64,000 nucleotides of DNA from Haloflavibacter putidus (GTDB taxonomy: Bacteria > Bacteroidota > Bacteroidia > Flavobacteriales > Flavobacteriaceae), in NCBI RefSeq assembly GCF_006546625.1, contig NZ_VIAR01000007.1, positions 1 to 64,000 of the forward strand, in the 5' to 3' direction. The notes beneath the pieces were generated by a model. The model made no database searches, was not told the origin of the DNA, and was given only the letters and a program-made list of their open reading frames with translations. The translations under genes and the position numbers were made by a program. Shown here one piece after another: positions 42,978-52,745 of this stretch (positions are counted from its first letter, which is position 1; the number at the start of each line of letters is the position of its first letter).

Positions 42978-43931
42978 ATGTCCGAGGTAGAGGCAATTAA
43001 AGATTTTGTACAAAAATATGAAGGCTTAAAACAAGAAATAGCCAAGGTAATTGTTGGGCAAGAAACGGTGGTAGACGAGATTCTATTATCTGTATTTTCT
43101 GGTGGGCACGCACTCTTAATTGGTGTTCCGGGTCTAGCGAAAACCTTGATGGTAAACACAATTTCGCAAGCTTTAGGCTTAGATTTTAAGCGTATTCAAT
43201 TTACCCCGGATTTGATGCCGAGCGATATTTTAGGTTCTGAAATTTTAGACGAAAGCAGGCATTTTAAATTTTTAAAAGGCCCGATTTTTTCCAACATTAT
43301 CCTAGCCGACGAGATAAATCGTACGCCACCAAAAACCCAGGCAGCTTTACTAGAAGCTATGCAGGAAAAAGCAGTAACCGTTGCCGGAAAAAATTATAAA
43401 TTGGCAGAACCTTATTTTGTACTTGCCACCCAAAACCCTATAGAGCAAGAAGGAACCTACCCGCTGCCCGAAGCGCAGTTAGACCGTTTTATGTTTTCCA
43501 TTCATTTGCAGTACCCGAGTTTTGAAGAGGAAGTAAATGTGGTAAAAAATACCACCTCTACTGCAAAACCAACGATTAATTCTTTATTTACAGCCCAAGA
43601 AATTATAGATTTTCAGCAGCTTATCCGTAAAATTCCGGTCGCAGATAATGTGGTAGAATACGCAGTAAAATTGGTTTCTAAAACAAGACCAAATGGGCAG
43701 TTTGCAGCAGATTTGGTAAAAGAATATATAGATTGGGGCGCCGGCCCAAGAGCTTCGCAAAATTTAATTTTAGCAGCAAAAACCCACGCGGCCAGCAGAG
43801 GCAAATTTTCTCCTGACATAGAAGATGTTCAAGCTGTAGCTTTTGGTATTTTGCGCCATAGGGTAATAAAAAATTATAAAGCAGAAGCAGAGGGCTATAC
43901 CGAAAAATATATTATCCAAAAATTACTATAA
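42978..43931 (+). CDS. MoxR-family AAA+ ATPase
   Basis: 317 residues. Walker A GVPGLAKTLMVNTI, Walker B IILADEINRTPPKTQAALLE, sensor 1 FVLATQNPIEQEGTYPLPEA, and the C-terminal lid with DWGAGPRASQNLILAAKTHA. MoxR ATPases act with von Willebrand-domain proteins in assembly of complexes or stress response; no such partner follows here, which is unusual for Bacteroidota where batABCDE genes are often adjacent. Starts 3 bp after the surA-like gene, so same operon. Confidence 0.92.
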   Translation: MSEVEAIKDFVQKYEGLKQEIAKVIVGQETVVDEILLSVFSGGHALLIGVPGLAKTLMVNTISQALGLDFKRIQFTPDLMPSDILGSEILDESRHFKFLKGPIFSNIILADEINRTPPKTQAALLEAMQEKAVTVAGKNYKLAEPYFVLATQNPIEQEGTYPLPEAQLDRFMFSIHLQYPSFEEEVNVVKNTTSTAKPTINSLFTAQEIIDFQQLIRKIPVADNVVEYAVKLVSKTRPNGQFAADLVKEYIDWGAGPRASQNLILAAKTHAASRGKFSPDIEDVQAVAFGILRHRVIKNYKAEAEGYTEKYIIQKLL

Positions 43932-44162
43932 TAAACACGGTTTTACCAAAAACCTAGGTCCTTTTTTATTAAAATCCCATTATTTCCTACTCAAATTATT
44001 AAATTAATAATTTTTAAGAAGCAATCGCTTATTTATATTTATTATAATTAACGAATTGTCTATTTCTATGCTTTTTTCTAAATGAAAAGCTAAAAAGACT
44101 ACACATTTTTAAAATTCATTTAAATTGTTTAATTTCGCGACAGTTCAAAAAATAAAAAAATT

Positions 44163-46430
44163 ATGGCATACGATATTGATATGATTAAGAAAGTGTATAG
44201 CCAGATTGCCGAGCGCGTGGATAATGCACGTGAAATTGTAGGCAAACCGCTAACACTTTCAGAAAAAATACTTTACTCCCATCTTTGGGATGGCAAGCCT
44301 TCTCAAGCTTATGAAAGAGGAAAAGATTATGTAAACTTTGCACCAGACAGAATTGCTTGTCAAGATGCAACGGCACAAATGGCCTTACTGCAATTTATGC
44401 AAGCCGGTAAAGATAAGGTAGAAGTGCCAACCACCGTACATTGCGATCACCTTATACAAGCGAAGCAAGGTGCAGAAAAAGATTTAAAACGCGCAAACGA
44501 AACCAGTAACGAGGTTTTTGAATTCTTAGGTTCTGTTTCTAACAAATACGGAATAGGTTTTTGGAAACCCGGCGCAGGAATTATTCACCAGGTTGTATTA
44601 GAAAATTATGCCTTTCCCGGCGGAATGATGATAGGAACCGATTCGCACACTGTAAACGCTGGCGGATTGGGAATGGTGGCTGTTGGAGTTGGTGGCGCAG
44701 ATGCCGTAGATGTAATGGCCGGAATGCCTTGGGAACTTAAATTTCCTAGACAAATTGGTGTAAAATTAACGGGAAGCTTAAACGGTTGGACGGCTTCTAA
44801 AGATGTAATTCTAAAAGTGGCCGGCATTTTAACCGTAAAAGGAGGAACCGGCGCAATTGTAGAATATTTTGGTCCCGGAGCTAAGGCCTTGTCCTGTACA
44901 GGAAAAGGAACCATTTGTAATATGGGTGCAGAAATTGGCGCAACTACTTCTACCTTTGGATACGACGATTCTATGGAGCGTTTCTTACGTGCCACAGATC
45001 GTAATGATGTTGCAGATGCTGCCAACGAAGTACGTGAATACCTAACCGGAGATGACGAAGTTTACGAAAACCCCGAAAAATATTTTGATGAGGTTATCGA
45101 AATTGATCTATCAGAATTAAAACCACATTTAAACGGACCGTTTACCCCAGATTTAGCTACTCCAATATCAGAAATGAGTGTAAAAGCTAAAGAAAGCGAT
45201 TGGCCAATAAATGTAGATTGGGGCTTGATTGGTTCTTGTACCAACTCTTCTTACGAAGATTTGACGCGAGCAGCTTCTATTGCGAAACAAGCTTTAGATA
45301 AAAAATTAAAACCAAAATCAGATTTTGGTATCAATCCCGGGTCAGAGCAAATTAGGTTTACAGCAGACAGAGACGGACTTCTAAAAATCTTTGAAGATTT
45401 AGATGCTACCGTGTTCACCAATGCTTGCGGACCTTGTATTGGCCAGTGGGATAGAAGCGACCGTAAAGGCGACGAAAAAAACACCATTGTTCACTCGTTT
45501 AACCGTAACTTTTCTAAACGTGCAGATGGTAACCCAAATACGCATGCTTTTGTAGGTTCGCCAGAGATGGTGGCTGCAATTGCAATTTCGGGAAGATTAG
45601 ATTTTGATCCTACGCGCGATAAGCTTATCAACGAAGACGGCGAAGAAGTAATGTTAGACGAGCCACGCGGTATAGAGTTGCCACCAGAAGGTTTTGAGGT
45701 AAAAGAAAACGGTTATGTGCCACCAAAAGAAGATGGCAGTAGCGTAAAAGTAGATGTAGCAGAAGATTCTGAGCGTTTACAATTATTAACCCCGTTTGAG
45801 CCTTGGGATGGTAAAAATATTACCGATGCTAAGTTGTTAATAAAAGCACACGGCAAATGTACCACAGACCATATTTCTATGGCCGGACCTTGGTTACGTT
45901 ACCGTGGTCACTTAGACAATATTTCTAACAACTGTCTAATTGGTGCGGTAAATGCTTTCAATATGAAAACCAATTTTGTTAAAAACCAATTAACCGGAGA
46001 ATATGGTGGTGTGCCAGATGTACAACGGGATTATAAAGAGAAAAATATTCCAACAGTAGTAGTGGGAGACCACAACTATGGCGAAGGTTCTTCTAGAGAA
46101 CACGCAGCAATGGAGCCAAGACACTTGGGCGTAAAAGTGGTATTGGTAAAATCTTTTGCACGTATTCATGAAACCAACCTTAAAAAGCAAGGTATGTTAG
46201 GTCTTACTTTTGAAAACGAAAGTGACTACGACAAAATACAAGAAAATGATACGTTTAATTTTATCGATCTGGAAGACTTTGCGGAAGGAAAACCAATTAC
46301 GGTAGAGGTTGTGCACGAAGATGGTACAAAAGATATCATTAAAACAAACCATACCTACAACAAGAATCAGATAGAATGGTATAAAGAAGGTTCTGCCTTA
46401 AATATGATTAAAAAGATGAATGCCGCATAA
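44163..46430 (+). CDS. acn: Aconitate hydratase, mitochondrial type
   Basis: 755 residues. Isomerises citrate to isocitrate in the TCA cycle through a [4Fe-4S] cluster. The cluster cysteines are visible in [14 protein letters not shown] and [14 protein letters not shown]. Other motifs: [36 protein letters not shown] and, in the swivel domain, [20 protein letters not shown]. The length and the order of these blocks are those of the eukaryotic mitochondrial enzyme, not of AcnA (about 890 residues) or AcnB. Single gene, own terminator. Confidence 0.96.
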   Translation: MAYDIDMIKKVYSQIAERVDNAREIVGKPLTLSEKILYSHLWDGKPSQAYERGKDYVNFAPDRIACQDATAQMALLQFMQAGKDKVEVPTTVHCDHLIQAKQGAEKDLKRANETSNEVFEFLGSVSNKYGIGFWKPGAGIIHQVVLENYAFPGGMMIGTDSHTVNAGGLGMVAVGVGGADAVDVMAGMPWELKFPRQIGVKLTGSLNGWTASKDVILKVAGILTVKGGTGAIVEYFGPGAKALSCTGKGTICNMGAEIGATTSTFGYDDSMERFLRATDRNDVADAANEVREYLTGDDEVYENPEKYFDEVIEIDLSELKPHLNGPFTPDLATPISEMSVKAKESDWPINVDWGLIGSCTNSSYEDLTRAASIAKQALDKKLKPKSDFGINPGSEQIRFTADRDGLLKIFEDLDATVFTNACGPCIGQWDRSDRKGDEKNTIVHSFNRNFSKRADGNPNTHAFVGSPEMVAAIAISGRLDFDPTRDKLINEDGEEVMLDEPRGIELPPEGFEVKENGYVPPKEDGSSVKVDVAEDSERLQLLTPFEPWDGKNITDAKLLIKAHGKCTTDHISMAGPWLRYRGHLDNISNNCLIGAVNAFNMKTNFVKNQLTGEYGGVPDVQRDYKEKNIPTVVVGDHNYGEGSSREHAAMEPRHLGVKVVLVKSFARIHETNLKKQGMLGLTFENESDYDKIQENDTFNFIDLEDFAEGKPITVEVVHEDGTKDIIKTNHTYNKNQIEWYKEGSALNMIKKMNAA

Positions 46431-46455
46431 TTGCTAAGTATTTGTTTTAAGAACT

Positions 46456-46497
46456 AGGTCGCCTGTAATTTTTAAAGTTATATGGCGGCCTTTTTTT
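46456..46497 (+). terminator. Intrinsic terminator of aconitase gene
   Basis: AGGTCGCC (46456-46463) pairs with GGCGGCCT (46484-46491; one G-T pair), then seven T. The loop is 20 nt. Confidence 0.75.
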
Positions 46498-46510
46498 AAT
46501 TTGTCTTATT

Positions 46511-47068
46511 ATGAAATTTTTAAAAAAACACTGGAAAAACATTTTGTTTGTCCTGTTTATGCTCATTTTATTATTGCCGGTAACTAGAAAACCCATTCAA
46601 GTTGCTATTCATAAACTTATTGCTTTTTCGCCTTCCGTCGTAGCGGAAGAAAATCAGGAACAACTAAGTACTTACAATTGGCAATTACAAGATACGCAAG
46701 GAGAATTGCACACGTTTAAAAAATCTAAAAATAGGGTAGTGCTCATTAATTTTTGGGCTACTTGGTGTCCGCCGTGTATTGCAGAGATGCCAGATTTACA
46801 AGCATTGTATGATGATTATGGCAAGAAAGTAGACTTTTATTTTATAACCAACGATGAGCCAGAAAGGATAGATGCATTTTTTGCCAAACACGCTTACAAC
46901 TTACCGGTATATTATAGCGCGTCTTCTTTGCCTAAACCTTTAAACGGTTATTCTTTGCCCACGACTTATGTTATAGATAAAAAAGGAAAAATTGTAATAG
47001 AAAAGACCGGGACTGCCAATTGGAACGGAGAAAAAATGCGAAATTTATTAGATAATATTTTAAAGTAA
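46511..47068 (+). CDS. TlpA-like membrane-anchored thioredoxin
   Basis: 185 residues. N-terminal membrane anchor (ILFVLFMLILLLPVTR) and a thioredoxin fold facing the periplasm with active site FWATWCPPCIAEMPDL, followed by the cis-Pro region GYSLPTTYVID. Likely a thiol reductase of the TlpA/ResA kind, for example in cytochrome or secreted-protein maturation. Convergent with crtY, 3 bp apart. Confidence 0.9.
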   Translation: MKFLKKHWKNILFVLFMLILLLPVTRKPIQVAIHKLIAFSPSVVAEENQEQLSTYNWQLQDTQGELHTFKKSKNRVVLINFWATWCPPCIAEMPDLQALYDDYGKKVDFYFITNDEPERIDAFFAKHAYNLPVYYSASSLPKPLNGYSLPTTYVIDKKGKIVIEKTGTANWNGEKMRNLLDNILK

Positions 47069-47071
47069 ATC

Positions 47072-48214
47072 CTAAAGCGTTCTAAAGAATGCCTGAATAA
47101 ACTCAAAAGAAAATAAACTTTTCATAATTTTAAAATCTTCGGTTAGGCTGGTTTCTTCGTCTAAGTATTTAAAAATATCCTGAATTTCGTTTTTCTCGTA
47201 GAAGTTTTCATAAATCCATTTTCCTTTATGGTTATGATTGGCCAAAACACTCAGATAAATTTTGTCGTAAAAAGGATATTTCTTTTGTTGTAATTGTGTA
47301 GAAGGATTACGGTTGTTCTTCAGATTGTAAATTATTTGTTCTACCTTTTTTTCGGTAAACTTAAAACTATAACCGGTTGCTGGTTTTACCCAGCCTCCCG
47401 CTGTGCCAATTTTGGTTATTTTTTGCGAGTGGTATTTATAAAAAGGAAAACTCGTCATTGGTATATTTCCTTTCTCGGTTTCGGTAATTGTGTATTGCTG
47501 TAAATTTAATCGTGTTTTTATATATTCTTCCAGTAGCGCATCGTAGGTTTTATCGTCTACCATAAAAGGCGTGAAGAAGGTGTATTCTACAAGCGCGCGT
47601 TTTTCCGTTAAGGGTAAAATATAGCCAAAACTGGTACTCTCTTTATGCCGCAGGCTAAAATCCATCATTACAAATTGTTCTGGGTCAAATTGCAAATCTT
47701 TGGTTTCTATTAACCAACCTTTAAAATGTTGTTGAATACTGATTCCGGATTTTTCTTTTACTGAGAATGCTTTGGGCAGCCTGCTGTCAAATACGTGTTT
47801 AGCTTTGTAGTTTTGTTGGGTGGTAAGTACTTCTACTTCTTCGTTTTCTTGTACATCTGTTACTTCTTCTTCAATAAAACTTACGTTCGGATAGGCGTTT
47901 AATTTTGCTTTACAATAACTGTAAAAATCGCTCGAGCGAATCATTTTATAATTATAAGGCGCAAGGTCTAATTCAATTTTTTTTTCCTCCGAAAGGAAAA
48001 GTCCGTGTTCCCAGGTTTTATGTACAATTTCTTGCCATTTTCCGTCTCCTTTTTCCCAAAAGCACCAAGTTTTATCGTTTACGGTCTTCGCCGATTTGTC
48101 TATAAGCGCAATTTTTTTAAAGGCAAAATAAGAATCACTCGCCAACCGCAAACCTAGTTGTAACCCGGCCAAGCCGTTGCCTACAATTATATAATCGAAG
48201 CTTTGCGATGCCAT
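47072..48214 (-). CDS. crtY: Lycopene beta-cyclase
   Basis: 380 residues. Cyclises lycopene to beta-carotene. FAD-binding N-terminus DYIIVGNGLAGLQLGLRLAS, the CrtY-type segment DKTWCFWEKGDGKW, FMMDFSLRH and, further on, GYILPLTEKRALVEYTFFTP and GTAGGWVKPATGYSFKFT. Last gene of the carotenoid operon, 18 bp after crtZ. Its presence means the pathway goes on to cyclic carotenoids. Confidence 0.94.
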   Translation of the reverse strand: MASQSFDYIIVGNGLAGLQLGLRLASDSYFAFKKIALIDKSAKTVNDKTWCFWEKGDGKWQEIVHKTWEHGLFLSEEKKIELDLAPYNYKMIRSSDFYSYCKAKLNAYPNVSFIEEEVTDVQENEEVEVLTTQQNYKAKHVFDSRLPKAFSVKEKSGISIQQHFKGWLIETKDLQFDPEQFVMMDFSLRHKESTSFGYILPLTEKRALVEYTFFTPFMVDDKTYDALLEEYIKTRLNLQQYTITETEKGNIPMTSFPFYKYHSQKITKIGTAGGWVKPATGYSFKFTEKKVEQIIYNLKNNRNPSTQLQQKKYPFYDKIYLSVLANHNHKGKWIYENFYEKNEIQDIFKYLDEETSLTEDFKIMKSLFSFEFIQAFFRTL

Positions 48215-48232
48215 AAAAAAAGGAATTAGAAG

Positions 48233-48685
48233 CTATTTGCGTTTAAAATATTTGAAGGGGACAATGAGCATGCCAAAATTTTCGCTGTCTTCTTTGCCTA
48301 AGTGTTTATGGTGCATTTTGTGTGCGCGTCTTATGCCACGTGCGTACCAATTGTTGGCGTTTCTAAAAAGTTTAAAACGTTGGTGAATAAAAATGTCATG
48401 TACGGTAAAATAAGCAATTCCGTAAGCCAAAATACCAAGTCCGATTGGCAAGGTAAACCAGATATTTTCGTATTTCCAGAGCAGAAAACAGCCAATGCTT
48501 ACCAAGGCGTAGAACACAAAAAATAAATCGTTGCGCTCCCACCAACTGCTATGGTCTTTATAATGGTGGTCTTTGTGCAAACTCCATAAAAAACCGTGCA
48601 TTATGTATTTATGGGTAAACCACGCCATAAATTCCATAAAGAAAAAGGTACCTAAGAAAATTAATATCCAATGTAAAATTTGCAT
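48233..48685 (-). CDS. crtZ: Beta-carotene 3-hydroxylase
   Basis: 150 residues. Diiron membrane hydroxylase that converts beta-carotene to zeaxanthin. The His clusters are intact: FTHKYIMHGFLWSLHKDHHY, FTVHDIFIHQRF, RRAHKMHHKHLG. Several hydrophobic spans. Position between crtB and crtY (gaps 2 and 18 bp) decides between this and other fatty-acid-hydroxylase relatives. Confidence 0.94.
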   Translation of the reverse strand: MQILHWILIFLGTFFFMEFMAWFTHKYIMHGFLWSLHKDHHYKDHSSWWERNDLFFVFYALVSIGCFLLWKYENIWFTLPIGLGILAYGIAYFTVHDIFIHQRFKLFRNANNWYARGIRRAHKMHHKHLGKEDSENFGMLIVPFKYFKRK

Positions 48686-48687
48686 CT

Positions 48688-49527
48688 TTAAATCAATTTA
48701 AATCTGTATGATAAATAGCATTTGCACAATAGTCCTGCTTTTTGATAATCTGGCACTCTTATGCGTTTATTTCTAATTTGTCTTGAAGGTGTTTTCTTTA
48801 ATTTATACAACAATTTAGAATAATAAATATAAGCAGTATATACACCTAATTTAGCTTCTACCGGTAATTTTAAAATACCTTTTAAAGCCTGCTTAAAATC
48901 TCCTTCAATTTCATTAATAATTCGTTCTTTACCTTGCTCGTCTAACTGTTCTATATTTATGTTTGGAAAGTAAGAACGACTCAAATCTTCATAATCTGCT
49001 TTTAAATCCCGTAAAAAATTCACTTTTTGAAAAGCAGAACCTAAGCGCATTGCGTCGTTTTTTAAGGCGTCGTATTTTTTTTGATTTCCTTTTACAAAAA
49101 CCTTAAGACACATTAAACCCACTACATCTGCGCTACCGTAAATATACGCTTTATATTCTTCTTCAGAAAAATAAACAGATTTATGTAAATCTAGACGCAT
49201 ACTATCTAAAAAAGCCCGGTACAAATCTTCTTCTATATTATAGGTATGTACCGTTTCTTGAAAAGAATTTAATATGGGATTAAGGCTTATTTTGTCTTCT
49301 ATAGCCGCATATAAATCTTCTTCAAATTTATTGAATAAAGCTGTTTTGTTATATTGATGAAAGCTATCTACAATCTCATCTGCAAAGCGCACAAAACCGT
49401 AAATATTATAAATATCTTGGCGTATAGAAGGCGCTAAAAGTTTTGTGGCTACAGAGAAGGATGTACTGTAGGTCTGGGTAACGCTTTTACTACAAAGATG
49501 CGAAACTTGGTCAAAAATAGATTTCAT
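48688..49527 (-). CDS. crtB: Phytoene synthase
   Basis: 279 residues from ATG 49527; a TTG at 49548 overlaps crtI and is less likely. Joins two geranylgeranyl diphosphates to phytoene. Motifs of the squalene/phytoene synthase family: YSTSFSVATKLL, IYGFVRFADEIVDSFH (first Asp-rich site), DVVGLMCLKVF and VNFLRDLKADYEDLSRSYFP (second Asp-rich site). 4 bp after crtI. Confidence 0.95.
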   Translation of the reverse strand: MKSIFDQVSHLCSKSVTQTYSTSFSVATKLLAPSIRQDIYNIYGFVRFADEIVDSFHQYNKTALFNKFEEDLYAAIEDKISLNPILNSFQETVHTYNIEEDLYRAFLDSMRLDLHKSVYFSEEEYKAYIYGSADVVGLMCLKVFVKGNQKKYDALKNDAMRLGSAFQKVNFLRDLKADYEDLSRSYFPNINIEQLDEQGKERIINEIEGDFKQALKGILKLPVEAKLGVYTAYIYYSKLLYKLKKTPSRQIRNKRIRVPDYQKAGLLCKCYLSYRFKLI

Positions 49528-49531
49528 AGTT

Positions 49532-50992
49532 CTAGTGGTGGTTTTCAATTAAATCTGCTACTAATTTTCCCGAAATTAATGCCGGGGGCACGCCGGGACC
49601 GGGTACTGTAAGCTGTCCGGTAAAAAATAAGCCTTTTACTTTTTTGCTTTTTAATTTTGGTCGCAAAAATGCGGTTTGCAACAATGTGTTGGCCAAACCA
49701 TAAGCATTGCCTTTGTACGAATTATAGTCTTCTATAAAATCTTTCACACAAAAACTCTTTTTAAATATAATATTTTCTTGCACTTTGTTTCCGGTTAGCT
49801 TTTCAAAACGCTGTATTATTTTATTAAAATAACTTTCTCTTAACGTTTGTTCATCTTTTATACCTGGTGCTATAGGAATTAAAAAGATGCCCGCTTCATT
49901 ACCTTGGGGAGCACAATCATTATCTGTTTTTGAAGGAAAACTTGCGTAAAACAAAGGTTCTTCCGGCCAATTAGGCTTATCGTAAATGGCCGTTGCGTGT
50001 TTTTCAAAATCTACATCAAAAAATAAGGTATGATGGTCTACATTTTTTAGTTTTTTATCAAAACCTACATAAAATAGTAAACACGAAGGAGCAAATGTAC
50101 GACGCTCCCAATATTTTTCTGAATATTGCCGTTGCGTAGATTCTAATAAGCTTTCTGTATGGTGATAATCTGCACCACTCAATACGATATCTGCAGCATA
50201 ATCTTTACCATTTATGCATACAGATTTTACGGCTTTGTTTTCTACTTCAATTTTTTCTACCGAAGCATTGGTGGTTATTTCTACGCCTAAAGATTCTGCT
50301 AATTTCTTCATCGCTAAAATTACCTGAAACATGCCGCCTTTAGGGTGCCAAGTACCTAAACCAAAATCGGCAAAATTCATAAAGCTGTAAAATGCGGGCG
50401 TATCCGATGGTTTGGCTCCTAAAAATAACACTGGAAATTCTAAAACTTGCACCAATTTAGGATTTTTAAAGCTTTTACGAACTTCTTTGGCGATGGTGCT
50501 AAAAAATTGATCTAACTTCTTAACCGTTTCCGGGGTAATTAATTCTAATGGCGAAACGCCAGGTCTGTACACCAAATCTTTAATGGCAATTTCATAATTG
50601 TTTTCTGCTTTGGCTATAAATTTTCTTAATTGAACAGAACTGCCGGACTCAATTTCTTCAAAAGCTTCACAAATTTTTTCTAAAGTATCGCCAATAGTTA
50701 TACTGTCGTTTTTACCGAAAAAAACCTTGTAGGCCGGACTCAATTTCTGCAAAGCATAATAATCTTGTGATTGCTTATCAAAATCTGCGAAAAAACGTTC
50801 AAATACATCCGGCATCCAATACCAAGTTGGACCAATGTCAAACGTAAACCCTTGTTCTTTATATTGTCTGGCGCGACCGCCAACACTTTCGTTTTTCTCA
50901 AACATTTGCACATGATAACCTTTCTTAGCCAAATAGCAAGCTGCGGCTAAAGAAGAAAATCCGGCTCCTATAATAATTATACTTTTAGTCAT
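49532..50992 (-). CDS. crtI: Phytoene desaturase
   Basis: 486 residues. FAD-dependent desaturation of phytoene to lycopene. Dinucleotide-binding N-terminus IIGAGFSSLAAACYLAKKGY, FTFDIGPTWYWMPDVFERFF, and the C-terminal family signature LFFTGQLTVPGPGVPPALIS. Starts inside the last 8 bp of the regulator gene, so the two are translationally coupled. Confidence 0.95.
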   Translation of the reverse strand: MTKSIIIIGAGFSSLAAACYLAKKGYHVQMFEKNESVGGRARQYKEQGFTFDIGPTWYWMPDVFERFFADFDKQSQDYYALQKLSPAYKVFFGKNDSITIGDTLEKICEAFEEIESGSSVQLRKFIAKAENNYEIAIKDLVYRPGVSPLELITPETVKKLDQFFSTIAKEVRKSFKNPKLVQVLEFPVLFLGAKPSDTPAFYSFMNFADFGLGTWHPKGGMFQVILAMKKLAESLGVEITTNASVEKIEVENKAVKSVCINGKDYAADIVLSGADYHHTESLLESTQRQYSEKYWERRTFAPSCLLFYVGFDKKLKNVDHHTLFFDVDFEKHATAIYDKPNWPEEPLFYASFPSKTDNDCAPQGNEAGIFLIPIAPGIKDEQTLRESYFNKIIQRFEKLTGNKVQENIIFKKSFCVKDFIEDYNSYKGNAYGLANTLLQTAFLRPKLKSKKVKGLFFTGQLTVPGPGVPPALISGKLVADLIENHH

Positions 50993-51884
50993 GTAGGTTT
51001 TTTATAAAATCGTTGGTGGTTTTAAAATGTTTGATGTTTTCCGGCAAGTCTTCCGAACGTATACTTTCGCATTTCCTACCTAAAAGCCAATATTGACAAG
51101 ATATTTTGCTGCTAACTTCTGTTTGAAAATCTTCTAAAAAATCATGTAAGTTATCCGGTTTTACTGTTAAGTAACTTACAAAGTGAATATTTTCTTTTGT
51201 TTCTGCCAAATATTTTAAATCGGTAAACGGTAAGCTATGCCCCAAGAATATTACTTTATAACCCAATGCCAACAGCTCATAATTTAGATACAATATTCCT
51301 AAATCGTGAATTTCTCCTTCGGGAAGAAACAATACAAACAATTTATCTTTTCGGGTTGCTTCTATACGGTCTAAGCGCTCTATATTCCAATAAATTTTTT
51401 GTCTTATTAAATTGGTAATAAAATGTTCTTGCGCCGGATGTATGGTATTGGTTTGCCATAAGGTACCAATTTCTTCCAATAAAGGCAGAAAATGCTCTTT
51501 AAAAATCTCCCTAAAATTTCTGGTCTTGAAAACGCTATTATAGGTTTGATTAAACAGATGTACGTCAAAATTTATCATAGCCAGCTTAAATGCTTTCATC
51601 GCTCTGCTTTCGTCACTGTTTATAGAAGAAACACTTTTTATCAAACTCTTAACCTCGTCCGGGTTCATTTTGGCTATACGTGAAATTTTATAACCATTTT
51701 CGTTTAAAAGTGCAATGTTTAAAATGCGTTGTAAAGCTTTTAGGTCATAATACCTAATGTTGGTATCTGTACGTTTGGGCTGCAAAATTCCGTAGCGTTT
51801 TTCCCAAATACGTATAGTATGGGCTTTAATTCCGCTAAGCTGCTCCAAATCTTTAATAGAAAATTGTTGTTTAATATGCCCCAT
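50985..51884 (-). CDS. MerR-family regulator with cobalamin-binding domain (CarH-like)
   Basis: 299 residues from ATG 51884 (a GTG one codon upstream is possible). MerR DNA-binding domain at the N-terminus (FSIKDLEQLSGIKAHTIRIW, EKRYGILQPKRT). The middle carries the four-helix-bundle signature W143-x9-E153-H154 (LWQTNTIHPAQEH), and a Rossmann domain follows with EGEIHDLG, where His193 takes the place of the cobalt-ligating His of CarH. In CarH proteins, adenosylcobalamin-bound tetramers repress carotenoid genes in the dark and fall apart in light. As the first gene of the crt operon it would be self-regulated. Light sensing is inferred from motifs and position. Confidence 0.87.
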   Translation of the reverse strand: MGHIKQQFSIKDLEQLSGIKAHTIRIWEKRYGILQPKRTDTNIRYYDLKALQRILNIALLNENGYKISRIAKMNPDEVKSLIKSVSSINSDESRAMKAFKLAMINFDVHLFNQTYNSVFKTRNFREIFKEHFLPLLEEIGTLWQTNTIHPAQEHFITNLIRQKIYWNIERLDRIEATRKDKLFVLFLPEGEIHDLGILYLNYELLALGYKVIFLGHSLPFTDLKYLAETKENIHFVSYLTVKPDNLHDFLEDFQTEVSSKISCQYWLLGRKCESIRSEDLPENIKHFKTTNDFIKNLHD

Positions 51885-51901
51885 CACGTTTAATCTTTGG
51901 T

Positions 51902-51909
51902 CAAAGGTA
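51902..51909 (-). promoter_or_regulatory. Promoter -7 box TACCTTTG of the carotenoid operon
   Basis: The minus strand reads TACCTTTG, an exact TAnnTTTG match, 17 nt before the regulator ATG (51884). No TTG at the expected -33 position. Confidence 0.6.
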
Positions 51910-51925
51910 CATATTAATTTTAGTT

Positions 51926-51959
51926 TTTGTTTAAAGGTTAAGTTAAAAACTTAAACAAA
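51926..51959. promoter_or_regulatory. Candidate operator: nested palindrome upstream of crt promoter
   Basis: Outer arms TTTGTTTAA (51926-51934) and TTAAACAAA (51951-51959) are exact inverses; nested between them are TTAAGTT (51938-51944) and AACTTAA (51948-51954) with an AAA centre. It covers roughly the -33 to -65 region of the operon. MerR-type regulators bind such inverted repeats; assignment to this regulator is inference. The remaining divergent gap up to 52200 is AT-rich without other clear features. Confidence 0.5.
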
Positions 51960-52200
51960 TTTATTTTAGAAACATTTTTTTAAATATCTATATAGCAGAA
52001 TAAAGCTTCAAACTCATTGAAAATAGGGCTATATCTTTTTTTACCGAAATAAAAGTGGCGTTAAAATAAGATACTGTTTTTAGCTTTATGGAATAATAAA
52101 ATCAATAAAACAAGCAAAAAATGGAACTTGCGGTTTTAAACGCTGATACTATTTTTTCTATATTTACTACATTAGCAACAACTTATTTTAATCCTCTAGA

Positions 52201-52620
52201 ATGAAACAAAACTTAAAACTTATAGCTGTTAGTCTAATTGCGGGTTTGGTTTTAATGCTTGTTTTGCGTTTGGTATTATGGTTTACAGGTAATCCGGCTT
52301 ATATTCTGTTGTTCAATTTTGATTATATCCCGGTTATCAATACCTTAAAACCGGTTTGGTTATTTGGGTATATATTTCATTTTGTAACATGTTTGGTAAG
52401 CATTTTTGCGTTATATTATCTTCTTAGAATTAGAAGTTTAGAAAAACGAATATTAATCTATGTTTTGGTTTATTCTATTGGAGGTGGCGCTTTATTTTTC
52501 TTGACCGCTCTATCTCCAAAACCGCCGGCAGCAGATAACTTAAGCGCTTGGATTTATTGGACTTTTGCACACGCTATATTTGGTTATGTAGTTGGTTTAC
52601 TTATTAAAAAATGGCTTTAA
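52201..52620 (+). CDS. Hypothetical four-span membrane protein
   Basis: 139 residues with about four hydrophobic spans (LKLIAVSLIAGLVLMLVLRL; VWLFGYIFHFVTCLVSIFAL; LIYVLVYSIGGGALFFLTAL; a last one at the C-terminus). I do not recognise the family. It is divergent from the carotenoid regulator with 316 bp between, so it could share control by that region. No signal peptide or catalytic motif visible. Confidence 0.7.
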   Translation: MKQNLKLIAVSLIAGLVLMLVLRLVLWFTGNPAYILLFNFDYIPVINTLKPVWLFGYIFHFVTCLVSIFALYYLLRIRSLEKRILIYVLVYSIGGGALFFLTALSPKPPAADNLSAWIYWTFAHAIFGYVVGLLIKKWL

Positions 52621-52745
52621 GTAAGAGATTTCGTTTTATAAAAGTATAGTTAAAATTAAAAACGCTTTAACTTTACTGCTTTTTTAAATACATTATTTTT
52701 ATTCCGTAAAGTTTTTACGCATTTTCTAAAAACCTAACCCATCAA

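Noticed and set aside
43939-43967. Terminator after the MoxR gene (GGTTTT/AAAACC then T6)
   Set aside because: Stem of only 6 bp and separated from the T-run by 7 nt; too weak to call.
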